Shown here piece by piece: positions 29,408 through 38,337 of a DNA stretch of 64,000 nt (position 1 is the stretch's first letter; the number at the start of each line of letters is the position of its first letter). The notes beneath the pieces are model-generated. The model saw only the letters and a program-made list of their open reading frames with translations, searched no databases and was not told the origin of the DNA. Position numbers and translations under genes: made by a program. Origin of the DNA: Photobacterium ganghwense (GTDB lineage Bacteria; Pseudomonadota; Gammaproteobacteria; Enterobacterales; Vibrionaceae); assembly GCF_003025595.1 (NCBI RefSeq), contig NZ_PYMI01000007.1:1-64000 (forward strand), in the 5' to 3' direction.

Positions 29408-29749
29408 TTAAACACAACATTCTGGACGAGATTTCATCTCGGATAAGCGTTGAATATCTTGCTGGTATTCTGCTTTCAGGCAGTTAGAGTCAACTAACCC
29501 TTGGATCTGTTTTCTCATCCAACCAGGAAGCTGATCTGATAAACGGTAGAAAACCCACTGCCCCTGACGGGTATCAACCACCACACCACTTGAACGAAGC
29601 AATGCAAGGTGACGAGACACTTTGGGTTGGCTTTCGTTAAGGGCTTCTGTCAGCTCTCCAACGCAAATTTTTTCTTCACGAGCAATCATTAACAAGCAAC
29701 GAACCCGTGTTTCATCTGAAAGTAATTTAAAAAACTGGTGAGGTAACAT
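29408..29749 (-). CDS. arsR: ArsR-family arsenic-responsive repressor (first)
   Basis: A 113-residue winged-helix repressor with recognition helix [13 protein letters not shown]. Where E. coli ArsR has ELCVCDL, this protein reads KICVGEL, so only Cys29 of the pair remains; a second possible ligand set is the C-terminal ECC (Cys111 and Cys112). The arsenite site may therefore be built differently, like C-terminal-site ArsRs. It heads the GAPDH-phosphatase-arsJ operon and probably represses it from the AT-rich palindrome just upstream. Confidence 0.88.
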   Translation of the reverse strand: MLPHQFFKLLSDETRVRCLLMIAREEKICVGELTEALNESQPKVSRHLALLRSSGVVVDTRQGQWVFYRLSDQLPGWMRKQIQGLVDSNCLKAEYQQDIQRLSEMKSRPECCV

Positions 29750-29768
29750 GTCAAACTCTACTTATCTG

Positions 29769-29782
29769 TATATGTGTATATA
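29769..29782. promoter_or_regulatory. Candidate ArsR operator upstream of the first arsR
   Basis: The palindromic stretch TATATGTGTATATA lies 20 bases before the arsR start. ArsR operators are typically AT-rich palindromes of this kind. Assignment by position and base pattern only. Confidence 0.5.
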
Positions 29783-29825
29783 TTATTTGATGTGTATCGT
29801 CTGTCAACAAAAAAACGCAGGGAGA

Positions 29826-30197
29826 TTACAGGATGACATCGCAACGAGAAGAGAAATAGCTGATGTGATTCTGTAGTTCTTCTATTGCGTTTTGATTACA
29901 AGTCACTTCCCAATAAAGGTTTTTTTGATATGCCTCTCTACGCCTTCCAACTCGATGCATCGCGTAGTTGATGTCAATTACATAGTCATAGCCTGGCTCT
30001 ATCTCATCCGAGGCATCTAAAAAGAGATAACCAAAATATCCAAAGCAATCCAGCGTATCGCCGCAGTCTTCTTCGTTGGGCAGCCTTTCATAACTGATTT
30101 GGTAGCGGTCACTAGAGCGACTAAAAAGAAGATGTGCAGCAATACAGGCTAGATCGGAGGTTGGGTAGCTAATGAAATGTACAGTTCTCTTATCCAT
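29826..30197 (-). CDS. Hypothetical protein, 123 residues, in the arsenic region
   Basis: I do not recognise this protein. It is soluble, acidic and aromatic-rich, opening with VHFISYPTSDLACIAAHLLF, and has five cysteines including the clustered EEDCGDTLDC. It lies between the first arsR and pstS, on the arsR strand, but is separated from arsR by the putative operator, so it is likely its own unit divergent from pstS. No signal peptide or membrane segment is visible. Confidence 0.55.
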   Translation of the reverse strand: MDKRTVHFISYPTSDLACIAAHLLFSRSSDRYQISYERLPNEEDCGDTLDCFGYFGYLFLDASDEIEPGYDYVIDINYAMHRVGRRREAYQKNLYWEVTCNQNAIEELQNHISYFSSRCDVIL

Positions 30198-30265
30198 CCT
30201 GGCATTCTCATCAATAAGTAAGATTCCACAGTCGCAAAAACATACAGCATATTTTTAGGTTCGTA

Positions 30266-30284
30266 CATATGGATACATGCATAT
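30266..30284. promoter_or_regulatory. Palindrome-like element upstream of pstS
   Basis: ACATATGGATACATGCATAT resembles the ATATG/CATAT-type palindromes at the two arsR genes. It lies in the gap between the 123-residue gene and pstS, about 85-105 bases before the pstS ATG. No convincing Pho box was found in this gap. ArsR control of the pst operon is a speculation from the motif. Confidence 0.35.
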
Positions 30285-30369
30285 TTAAATAAACAGACAC
30301 AAAAGTGTCACAAATGAGTAGTAACGTAACCATCGAAGTTATCAATGACGCAAAACATGGAGATAAGTC

Positions 30370-31362
30370 ATGAAACATACTTTGTCAGCAGCCTTAGTTG
30401 GCGCGACGTTACTCGCAGCTAGTCAAGGCGCATTCGCTCGTGATCTGGTTAAAATTGATGGCTCTAGTACAGTTTTCCCTATTACTGAGGCGATGGCTGA
30501 AGAGTTTCAGATTGCAGAGAAAGGTAAAACCATGGTCACCGTTGGTATTTCTGGTACTGGCGGTGGTTTTAAAAAGTTCTGTCGCGGTGAAACGGATATT
30601 TCGAATGCCTCTCGACCAATTAAGGATTCTGAGCGCAAGCTGTGTGCTGAAAACGGCATTGAGTTTATCGAACTGCCAGCAGCACTTGATGCGCTGACTG
30701 TGGTTATCAACCCGAAAAATGATTGGGTGAAACACCTGAACGTCGAAGATCTGAAAAAGGCTTGGGAGCCAGCGGCTCAAGGTAAGGTCATGACATGGAA
30801 GCAAATGAACCCCGCTTTCCCTGATCGACCACTTAAACTGTTTGGTCCAGGTACTGACTCTGGTACTTATGATTACTTCCTTGAAGCGATTGTTGAAGGC
30901 AAGTCTAGCCGTGGCGATTTCACCGCAAGCGAAGACGATAACATTATCGTACAAGGGGTCTCTAATGACGTCGATGCGCTGGGTTTCTTTGGCTTAGCTT
31001 ACTATGAAGAGAATCAAGGTAAACTCAAAGCTGTACCGATTAGCTGGAAAGGCAGTGAGCCTGTTGAACCCAGTGTTGATAATGCAAAAAACGCAACTTA
31101 CCAACCGCTTTCTCGTCCGATTTTTATCTATGTCAATAAAAAATCAGCCGATGAAAAGCCACATGTTGAGCGCTTTGTTAACTTTTATACCAGCCTAGAG
31201 CATGCGCCAGCACTGGTTAAAGAAGTGGGATATGTCCCACTGCCTGACAAAGCCTACAAGTTAGCGCAAGAAAACTTTAAGCAACGTCGCACTGGTTCTG
31301 TTTTCCACGGAGCTGAAGTCGGTGTCGGCATAGAAGAGCTGTTAGCTCGTACTCCTAAGTAA
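30370..31362 (+). CDS. pstS: Phosphate-binding protein PstS (island copy)
   Basis: A 330-residue periplasmic binding protein with a signal peptide ending near SQGAFA. The phosphate-binding loops are [10 protein letters not shown] near the N-terminus and [23 protein letters not shown], with a third in [11 protein letters not shown]. It delivers phosphate to PstCAB. PstS proteins differ in how strictly they exclude arsenate, and a selective one would help under arsenate. Its gene opens an operon pstSCAB-phoU inside the arsenic block. GGAG lies upstream of the ATG. Confidence 0.93.
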   Translation: MKHTLSAALVGATLLAASQGAFARDLVKIDGSSTVFPITEAMAEEFQIAEKGKTMVTVGISGTGGGFKKFCRGETDISNASRPIKDSERKLCAENGIEFIELPAALDALTVVINPKNDWVKHLNVEDLKKAWEPAAQGKVMTWKQMNPAFPDRPLKLFGPGTDSGTYDYFLEAIVEGKSSRGDFTASEDDNIIVQGVSNDVDALGFFGLAYYEENQGKLKAVPISWKGSEPVEPSVDNAKNATYQPLSRPIFIYVNKKSADEKPHVERFVNFYTSLEHAPALVKEVGYVPLPDKAYKLAQENFKQRRTGSVFHGAEVGVGIEELLARTPK

Positions 31363-31383
31363 GTCATTATTGTATTGATTCAT

Positions 31384-31406
31384 GGAGGGGAGCTTTGCTG
31401 CCCTCC
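31384..31406 (+). terminator. Hairpin between pstS and pstC
   Basis: GGAGGG-g-AGC-ttt-GCT-g-CCCTCC followed by TTGTTCTCTTT lies 22 bases after the pstS stop. In pst operons such a hairpin commonly stabilises pstS mRNA and lowers the downstream membrane genes. It overlaps the most upstream possible pstC start, which argues against that start. Confidence 0.7.
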
Positions 31407-31426
31407 TTGTTCTCTTTACGCAGGCA

Positions 31427-32365
31427 ATGAATATGAATACAACTCAATCCAGTTCTTCAAGCCTTTTGGTCTCTGAAGCCTTTTTAAAGCGACGTGCATT
31501 TTGGAATGTGGTGAGTCGTTACCTTCTTATGGCAGCGGCCCTTGCTTCCATTTTTGTCACTGTGGGTATTGTGTACGTACTGGTTTCAGAATCATTACCC
31601 TTTTTCCAGCACGTATCGATTCTCGATTTTCTCACTGATACCCAGTGGACACCAATGTTTGCCAATGCACATTTTGGTGTGATGACGTTGGTTTCAGCAA
31701 CACTCACAGTGGCAGGTATCGCTCTTGGGGTTGCCATTCCTGCGGGGATTGGCCTTGCCATTTATCTGAGTGAATACGCCAGCAACCGAGTACGAGAAGT
31801 AGTTAAGCCATTCTTGGAGCTTTTAGAAGGCGTACCAACGGTTGTTTATGGCTTCTTTGCGCTACTTTTTGTTACGCCACTACTGCAAACTTTCATTCCA
31901 AGTCTGTCAGGTTTTAACTTGTTAGCACCAGGTATTGTGATGGGGATTATGATCCTGCCGTATACGGCCTCGGTGAGTGAAGATGCGATGCGCTCTGTGC
32001 CAATGCACTTAAGAGAAGCAGGCTATGCATTGGGCTATTCTCGCTTTCGTGTTGCAACACATATCGTGATCCCTGCTGCCTTATCTGGCATTACTGCCGC
32101 TTGTATTCTAGGTATGTCACGTGCGGTTGGTGAAACCATGGTTGTAGCGATTGCAGCAGGTCAAAACCCACGATTTGGTTTTGACCCAACCGAAGGCGCT
32201 GCCACCATCACATCATTCATCGTACAGATGGCGATGGGAGATTTACCTCATGGCACGATTGCCTATCAGTCTGTCTTTGCCGCAGGCTTAGTACTTTTCA
32301 TCATCACTCTGATTTTTAACATCCTCGGTTTCTATCTACGCCGTCGATTCAGAGAGGTTTACTAA
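31427..32365 (+). CDS. pstC: Phosphate ABC transporter permease PstC
   Basis: About 312 residues with six membrane helices. The ABC-permease EAA loop appears as EAGYALGYSRFRVATHIVIPAALSG, and the substrate channel helix carries the PstC-type GVPTVVYGFFAL. I chose the ATG at 31427 (another lies at 31433) because the in-frame ATG at 31382 falls inside the intercistronic hairpin. The stop overlaps the pstA start as TAATG. Confidence 0.92.
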   Translation: MNMNTTQSSSSSLLVSEAFLKRRAFWNVVSRYLLMAAALASIFVTVGIVYVLVSESLPFFQHVSILDFLTDTQWTPMFANAHFGVMTLVSATLTVAGIALGVAIPAGIGLAIYLSEYASNRVREVVKPFLELLEGVPTVVYGFFALLFVTPLLQTFIPSLSGFNLLAPGIVMGIMILPYTASVSEDAMRSVPMHLREAGYALGYSRFRVATHIVIPAALSGITAACILGMSRAVGETMVVAIAAGQNPRFGFDPTEGAATITSFIVQMAMGDLPHGTIAYQSVFAAGLVLFIITLIFNILGFYLRRRFREVY

Positions 32366-33285
32366 TGCAAAATACTACTTTAACTCTCGAACAGATCGTC
32401 CGTAAAAATAAACAAGCCGATTTCACCGTCGCAACGGTTGGGATCATTATCCTACTTATTGCGATGTCACTGCTGGTCAGTGTTTTTTCCGAGCTGATTT
32501 ATTCTGGATTTCCTCGTCTTTTTGACGCTGACTTTTATACCAACTTCCCTTCTCGACACCCAGAGCGTGCGGGTATTTTATCTGCGTGGGTTGGCACCAG
32601 TCTTGTGATGTTGGTGACGGCTTGTATCGCCATTCCCTTTGGGGTCGCCGCAGGGTTGTACCTCGAAGAGTATGCACCAAAGAACTGGCTGACGAATATC
32701 ATTGAAATCAACGTCAGTAACCTAGCAGGCGTGCCTTCCATTATCTATGGCTTACTTGCTTTGGGCTTGTTTATTTATGGTTTTGGTTTAGGGGAAAGCA
32801 TCATTACGGCGGGTTTAGTCCTCGCGCTACTGATCCTTCCTGTCATCATCGTATCGACACGAGAATCGATTCGCAGCATTCCTCAGGAACTACGTGAAGC
32901 CGCTTATGGTCTGGGTGCTGACCAATGGCAAACCGTGCGCATGTACATATTACCCGCAGCAAGACCTGGCATTTTAACAGGTACGATAGTTGGCCTAGCT
33001 CGTGCCATTGGTGAAGCTGCACCTGTTATTACCATTGGTGCGCTAACCTTTATTGCCTTTTTACCAAGTTCACCATTTCAAAGTGAGTTCCCATTCATTA
33101 ACTTTGAGTGGTTGTCCAGTCCATTCACTCTGATGCCGATTCAGCTATTTAACTGGGTGTCTCGCCCTCAAGCGGAGTTCCACATTAACGCTGCTGCGAC
33201 AGGTGTTGTGCTCATGGCGATGACAATATTGATGAATGGTATTGCCATTTATATCCGATACCGACTGCGTCGTAACCTGAAGTAA
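32365..33285 (+). CDS. pstA: Phosphate ABC transporter permease PstA
   Basis: A 306-residue inner-membrane partner of PstC with about six helices. The EAA loop is [25 protein letters not shown], and [12 protein letters not shown] parallels PstC. It is translationally coupled to pstC through a TAATG overlap and followed by pstB after 14 bases. Confidence 0.93.
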   Translation: MQNTTLTLEQIVRKNKQADFTVATVGIIILLIAMSLLVSVFSELIYSGFPRLFDADFYTNFPSRHPERAGILSAWVGTSLVMLVTACIAIPFGVAAGLYLEEYAPKNWLTNIIEINVSNLAGVPSIIYGLLALGLFIYGFGLGESIITAGLVLALLILPVIIVSTRESIRSIPQELREAAYGLGADQWQTVRMYILPAARPGILTGTIVGLARAIGEAAPVITIGALTFIAFLPSSPFQSEFPFINFEWLSSPFTLMPIQLFNWVSRPQAEFHINAAATGVVLMAMTILMNGIAIYIRYRLRRNLK

Positions 33286-33299
33286 GAGAGAACCAAACA

Positions 33300-34160
33300 A
33301 TGACGACACAAACCCTTTCAACTTTCTCTAGCCAATCAGTGGCAACCGAGCAAGACAGCGTGAAACGCAGCGCAGCGATATCGTCCGCTTCCTCAGTGAA
33401 AGAAACGCTTCGTGCAGAAGTCAAAAACCTCAATTTCTGGTACGGCGGTAAGGTTCATGCTTTGCATAATGTCAATTTACCGATTGCGGATAAAAAGATA
33501 ACCGCGTTGATTGGTCCTTCTGGCTGCGGTAAGAGTACGCTGCTGCGCAGCTTTAACCGAATGCACGACCTCTATCCAGGCAATCGCTATGAGGGAGAAA
33601 TCCTGTTGCATCCTGGTGCTCATAATCTGATTGATATGGATCCTGGTCTAGTCCGTTTGACAGTCGGTATGGTGTTTCAAAAGCCGAACCCTTTTCCGAA
33701 AAGCATTTATGAAAATGTGGTGGCAGGGCTGCGTATTCGCGGTGTCAGTAGCAAAGCCGAGCTTGATGCTCGTGCAGAAGAGTCGCTAAGAGGCGCAGCG
33801 ATTTGGGATGAAGTCAAAGACAGACTTCACACCTCTGCCTATGGGTTATCAGGAGGACAGCAACAACGCCTTTGCATCGCGCGAGCATTAGCGCCAAAGC
33901 CAGATTTGTTGCTACTGGATGAGCCGACATCGGCATTAGATCCGATTGCGACAGCCAAGATTGAAGATCTACTGAGCGACTTGCACAAAGAGACGACGGT
34001 AGTCATGGTAACGCACAACATGCAACAAGCAGCGCGTATCTCTCACTATACCGCTTACATGCATATGGGCGAAATGGTCGAATTTGCGCCAACAGATACC
34101 TTGTTTACGTCACCCGCAAAAGAGAAGACTCGCGACTACATCACAGGCCGTTTTGGTTAG
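33300..34160 (+). CDS. pstB: Phosphate ABC transporter ATP-binding protein PstB
   Basis: A 286-residue ATPase with Walker [10 protein letters not shown], the PstB-type RMHDLYPG loop, signature LSGGQQQRL, Walker B LLLLDEP and the switch His in MVTHNM. The first 40 residues are a Ser/Thr-rich extension before the NBD that is longer than usual. It powers PstCA. Confidence 0.95.
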   Translation: MTTQTLSTFSSQSVATEQDSVKRSAAISSASSVKETLRAEVKNLNFWYGGKVHALHNVNLPIADKKITALIGPSGCGKSTLLRSFNRMHDLYPGNRYEGEILLHPGAHNLIDMDPGLVRLTVGMVFQKPNPFPKSIYENVVAGLRIRGVSSKAELDARAEESLRGAAIWDEVKDRLHTSAYGLSGGQQQRLCIARALAPKPDLLLLDEPTSALDPIATAKIEDLLSDLHKETTVVMVTHNMQQAARISHYTAYMHMGEMVEFAPTDTLFTSPAKEKTRDYITGRFG

Positions 34161-34169
34161 GAAGATAAA

Positions 34170-34814
34170 ATGGAAAATCATACTCTAAAGAAATTTGATC
34201 GTGACTTAGAACAGATAAAAACCGAACTTAATGAACTCGCTAACATTGTGTTAAAAGAGTTCGAGCAAGCGATTGATGTCTTTGATAAACCTAATACTGA
34301 GCTAGCCGATAACATTGTTGCTCAAGACCGTATCGCCAACCAGTGCTTGAGTAATATCGAGCAACATGGGGCCAGAGTATTAGCACGTCAACATGCCGTA
34401 GCCGATGACCTGCGCTTTATCCTCTCATCAATGCGCATCGCACCTCGGTTAGAGCGTGTCGGTGATTATGCAAAATCGATGGCGGTAAAATCGAGTCAGT
34501 TCAAACAAGTCATTCCTGATGAACTCAATGGGATATTCCACCAAATGCATTTACACCTAGTGACAATGCTGCGTAGTGTCATTGAGGCATACAATACTAA
34601 AAATGCCACTCAGGCGAATGTTGTCTGGGAAGGCGATGATACGCTTGATGCCTATTATCGAGATGTATATACACTGCTCATTCAGGGCTTTAACCAGCAA
34701 GCCACATCATCTGAACAACTGGTTGAACTGTTGTTTATTGCGAAAGGGCTAGAGCGAGCTGGCGATCATATCAGTGACATTGCCACGGATGTACAGTTTA
34801 TGGTCAATGGTTAA
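34170..34814 (+). CDS. phoU: Phosphate-uptake regulator PhoU
   Basis: A 214-residue protein made of two PhoU three-helix repeats (the metal-binding type ERVGDYA and ERAGDHI, one per half). PhoU links the Pst transporter to PhoR and restrains uptake. It ends the operon; a GC-rich hairpin follows. No phoBR or extra sensor is in the island, so it would act on the host system. Confidence 0.93.
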   Translation: MENHTLKKFDRDLEQIKTELNELANIVLKEFEQAIDVFDKPNTELADNIVAQDRIANQCLSNIEQHGARVLARQHAVADDLRFILSSMRIAPRLERVGDYAKSMAVKSSQFKQVIPDELNGIFHQMHLHLVTMLRSVIEAYNTKNATQANVVWEGDDTLDAYYRDVYTLLIQGFNQQATSSEQLVELLFIAKGLERAGDHISDIATDVQFMVNG

Positions 34815-34828
34815 GGCGTATTTTGGTG

Positions 34829-34850
34829 GTCAGGGGCAGCCCCCCCTGAC
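34829..34850 (+). terminator. Hairpin after phoU
   Basis: GTCAGGGG-cagcc-CCCCCTGAC, followed by TATTCTTCTATCC; a weak T tract but a strong stem just after the phoU stop. Confidence 0.6.
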
Positions 34851-34924
34851 TATTCTTCTATCCTCTAAGATTTATATCATTCCTAGCTCTTCACTATCAT
34901 TTGTCCATTACCTGAGATGTCAAC

Positions 34925-34938
34925 TTGATGTAAATCAA
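34925..34938. promoter_or_regulatory. FNR (anaerobic regulator) site upstream of arrA
   Basis: TTGATGTAAATCAA matches the FNR consensus TTGAT-N4-ATCAA exactly on both half-sites. It lies 110 bases before the arrA ATG, an ordinary distance for an activating site. The host's FNR would then switch on arrABC without oxygen, as expected for a respiratory enzyme. CRP sites are related, but the TTGAT half-site favours FNR. Confidence 0.82.
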
Positions 34939-35048
34939 GAGATGTTCATATTTATATCATTAACGCTGCATTGAGTGAGCACATTCTAATATTTGCTCTT
35001 TATTTCCATATACAGTTATCCATATAACCTTATAAGGAGCAATGTGGT

Positions 35049-37604
35049 ATGAACGTAATCAATAAAGAGTCGTTTGATATCTCACGACGCCGATTTTTGA
35101 TAGGTGCAGGTGCAGCCACGTCACTCGCCCTATTTGGCGTTAACCCAATTGTAAAAGCGATGGATAAGGCAGGTTATACAACAACCGCATCCGTGAATAG
35201 TGGTCAGTGGGTTGCAACAACATGTAACGGCTGCACCTCATTTTGTGCAAAACAAGTCTATGTTCAGCAAGGAAGAGCACTGCATATACGAGGAAATGAG
35301 TTCTCAAAAGTACATGGCACGTCAAGCTGTCCACGTCAGTATATCGCTTTGCAGGAGCAGTACGACCCAGATCGCCTAGCCCAGCCAGTGCTCAGAACAA
35401 ACCCTAAAAAAGGGCGAGACATAGATCCTCAGTTTAAACCCATTTCCTGGGATAGCGCGATAGCGCTCATTGCCGATAAAATCATGGCATTGCGTGAATC
35501 CAATGAGACCCACAAATACGTAGCATTACGCGGTCGGTATTCTGAGCTTAGTGATGTGCTAATCAAAAACTTCACGCAGGTTATTGGGTCTCCGAACGAT
35601 ATTACCCACAGTGCACTATGTGCTGAAGCTGACAAGCTCGGAAGCTTTTTTACCGAAGGCGACTGGGGTTATCGTCAATACGATATTCAAGACACACGTT
35701 ACATACTCTCTTTTGGTGTTGATCCGTTAAGCGCAAACCGACAAGTTTCCTATTACTGCTCAGAGTGGGGAAACACGCTCGATAAGGCTCAAGTAGCAAT
35801 TGTTGATCCTCGTTATTCCGCCTCAGCCGCAAAGGCAGATGAATGGTTGCCGATTGAACCAGGTCAAGATGGTGCGTTAGGGCTAGCCCTTGCTCACCAA
35901 GTACTTGTTCTTGGTGGCTGGCATAAGCCTTTTGTTGGTGATTTTAATGATGGTATCAATCGTTTCATCGCAAATCGTGACGTGGATGAAAACACTTTTA
36001 ATGAACTGCATACTCATGGTTTAGTTCATTGGTGGAATTCTGTACTTAAAACATGTACGCCTGAGTGGGCAGAGCCATTGTGTGGTATTTCCAAGCAACA
36101 GATTGAGCGCTTGGCAATTAAATTAGTCGATGCGGCACCGAGAGTGCAAATTTGGCGCTCGCGTGGCGTGCAGATGCAGCATCGTGGTGCCTATACAGCA
36201 ATGACACTCCATGCTTTGAATGGCTTACTGGGCGCGATTGACCAAGAAGGCGGTGTATTAAAATGGAATTCAGTACCCGCAAATAAAATCCCTTCCAGCA
36301 AGAAGTATGTTGATGAAATCGGTGCAAATGGACTTAAACACGAGAAAATTGATCGCCGTGGTCGATTAGAGTTTCCTGCATTAAAAGAAGGTAAAAGTGG
36401 AGGAGGCGTTGTCACCAATGCCGTGGCGCAAAGTATCTTAGAAGCAGATCCTTATTTGCCAAAAGTGGTGTTGGGATACTTTAATAACTTCAGCTTCTCT
36501 GCACCTGGCGCAAAAAGATGGGAGGAGGCACTTACAAAAGTAGACTTTGTTGCCCACATAACAACAAACGTGAGCGAATTCAGTTGGTATGCAGATCTAC
36601 TCCTACCTGCTCCTCACTTTATGTTCGAACGTTGGGGGATTCAAAAGACCTCAGGAAATCGATACTCCCAGTTGTCAATCACGCAACCACTGGTTCCTGC
36701 GATGGGAGAAATACATGAAGACGAATGTGGGATTCCATGGCTTATTGCAAAGGAACTCGCCTCTCGTGGCTTCACTGAGCCGCTTGATTACTTGACTCAA
36801 GAATTTCGAGATCCAGAAACAGGCAAATCGCCAACGTCTCCTCAAGAGATTGCAGAGTACGCAACTAAAATTGTGACTCAACCACTCTGGGATCCACAAA
36901 TGTACAAAAGTGGCGACAGATTTTCGGGTTGGGAGGAGTTTCGACAAAAAGGCATTTGGAATTCGGAGCCTTATCTTTTCCGCGCACGCTGGAGCCATAT
37001 GAAAACGGCAACGAAAAAATTCGAATTTTATAGTGATACTTTAAAACTGGCGTTGGAAAAACACGCGAAAAAACACCATGTAGGTGTTGATGAGGTTATG
37101 CAAGCCACAGGCTACACAGCCACTGGGGAAAAGGCATTTATGCCACACTATGAACCGCCGTTTAGATACGGAGATCCTAAACAGTACCCGTTGCTCTTAG
37201 TGGATCATAAATCCCGCCTGAACCGAGAGGGGCGCAGCGCTAATACCCCTTGGTATCAAAACAACCTTGATATAGATCCTGGTTCTAGAAAAAATGCCGA
37301 TGTCGCGAAAATTAATCCCATCGATGCCAACGCACTTGGGATACAAGACGGCGACCCAATCACGATTACCTCTGAGCAAGGCAGCATTCACTGCACTGCT
37401 TCTCTGTTTGAAGGTGTTCGCCCTGGAACGATTGCAAAGGCTTATGGTCAAGGGCATTGGGCTTATGGTCGTATTGCTTCTGATAAGTTTGGAGCCAAGG
37501 CTAGAGGAGGGAACAATAATGAGCTTCTACCTCCAGCTTATGAGCGACTCTCAGGTTCATCGGCATTTTATGGACAGATTGGTGTCCGTGTAGAAAAAGC
37601 ATAG
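35049..37604 (+). CDS. arrA: Respiratory arsenate reductase, molybdopterin subunit ArrA
   Basis: An 851-residue DMSO-reductase-family molybdoenzyme with a Tat signal (SRRRFL at 12-17). The [4Fe-4S] motif is CX2CX3CX27C (Cys59, 62, 66, 94), the ArrA spacing. The Mo ligand is probably Cys191 in LCAEADK. Arg163, Lys196 and Tyr208 sit two positions before the active-site residues I recall for Shewanella ANA-3 ArrA (165, 198, 210). It would reduce arsenate in the periplasm as terminal electron acceptor. Arsenite oxidase ArxA is the nearest alternative; the FNR site and arsenate-centred neighbours favour ArrA. Confidence 0.8.
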   Translation: MNVINKESFDISRRRFLIGAGAATSLALFGVNPIVKAMDKAGYTTTASVNSGQWVATTCNGCTSFCAKQVYVQQGRALHIRGNEFSKVHGTSSCPRQYIALQEQYDPDRLAQPVLRTNPKKGRDIDPQFKPISWDSAIALIADKIMALRESNETHKYVALRGRYSELSDVLIKNFTQVIGSPNDITHSALCAEADKLGSFFTEGDWGYRQYDIQDTRYILSFGVDPLSANRQVSYYCSEWGNTLDKAQVAIVDPRYSASAAKADEWLPIEPGQDGALGLALAHQVLVLGGWHKPFVGDFNDGINRFIANRDVDENTFNELHTHGLVHWWNSVLKTCTPEWAEPLCGISKQQIERLAIKLVDAAPRVQIWRSRGVQMQHRGAYTAMTLHALNGLLGAIDQEGGVLKWNSVPANKIPSSKKYVDEIGANGLKHEKIDRRGRLEFPALKEGKSGGGVVTNAVAQSILEADPYLPKVVLGYFNNFSFSAPGAKRWEEALTKVDFVAHITTNVSEFSWYADLLLPAPHFMFERWGIQKTSGNRYSQLSITQPLVPAMGEIHEDECGIPWLIAKELASRGFTEPLDYLTQEFRDPETGKSPTSPQEIAEYATKIVTQPLWDPQMYKSGDRFSGWEEFRQKGIWNSEPYLFRARWSHMKTATKKFEFYSDTLKLALEKHAKKHHVGVDEVMQATGYTATGEKAFMPHYEPPFRYGDPKQYPLLLVDHKSRLNREGRSANTPWYQNNLDIDPGSRKNADVAKINPIDANALGIQDGDPITITSEQGSIHCTASLFEGVRPGTIAKAYGQGHWAYGRIASDKFGAKARGGNNNELLPPAYERLSGSSAFYGQIGVRVEKA

Positions 37605-37621
37605 TTTGAGGAGAATGAATC

Positions 37622-38320
37622 ATGAAATATGGCATGGTAATCGACCAACAAAAATGCGTTGGCTGCACGGGGTGTGTCTTGGCTTGCAAAGCCGAAAATC
37701 ATACACCTGAAACCATTAATTGGTGCGATAAAATTATCCGTCAAGGCGGCAAATATCCGAATATAGAGTTTGAATACATTTCAACCATGTGTAACCACTG
37801 TGATGATGCTCCCTGCGTCAAGGGATGCCCTACGCAAGCCATGCACAAAGCAGAAGGTGGGCTGACTTTACACGATCCTGATAAATGTATTGGATGTAAA
37901 GCGTGTATGGTGAACTGTCCATATGGTGTCATCAGCTTTAACTGGGAAAAACCTCACCAGCGCTGGAAAAGTGATATACCAGTGGTTCAAGGCGGATTTA
38001 CTGGTCAAAGCATGTTAGAGGCAACGGGAGGCACGGGTAGCCCACAAAGCAACCCAGAATCGGCGAACATATACCCTTCGATGCGATCAAGAGGTACGGT
38101 AGAAAAATGTACGTTCTGCGCCCACCGTCTGAAAGAAGGGCTAAACCCAGCCTGTGTTGATGCTTGCCCTTCTGGTGCTCGTGTCGTTGGGGATTTAGAT
38201 GATCCAAATAGTGAGGTGTCTGTTCTGATCAAAAAATACAACGGACAACCTCTTCGAGCTGAGTTGGGAACGCAAGCGAAGGTGTTTTATATCCGACGCT
38301 ATACTCCCCAACGCCACTAA
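37622..38320 (+). CDS. arrB: Arsenate reductase iron-sulfur subunit ArrB
   Basis: A 232-residue ferredoxin-like subunit with four [4Fe-4S] clusters: CVGCTGCVLAC, CNHCDDAPCVKGC, CIGCKACMVNC, and CTFC with the later CVDAC. It passes electrons to ArrA. The length is close to ANA-3 ArrB (234, from memory). It starts 17 bases after arrA with GAGGAG ahead of the ATG. Confidence 0.85.
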   Translation: MKYGMVIDQQKCVGCTGCVLACKAENHTPETINWCDKIIRQGGKYPNIEFEYISTMCNHCDDAPCVKGCPTQAMHKAEGGLTLHDPDKCIGCKACMVNCPYGVISFNWEKPHQRWKSDIPVVQGGFTGQSMLEATGGTGSPQSNPESANIYPSMRSRGTVEKCTFCAHRLKEGLNPACVDACPSGARVVGDLDDPNSEVSVLIKKYNGQPLRAELGTQAKVFYIRRYTPQRH

Positions 38321-38337
38321 GATAGCAGGAGGCTACA

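Noticed and set aside
30300..30369. Pho box upstream of pstS
   Set aside because: Only scattered TGTCA-like pieces are present, without the 11-base period of two half-sites.
31382..31426. Longer pstC start at 31382
   Set aside because: The codon falls within the pstS-pstC hairpin and adds a non-family leader.
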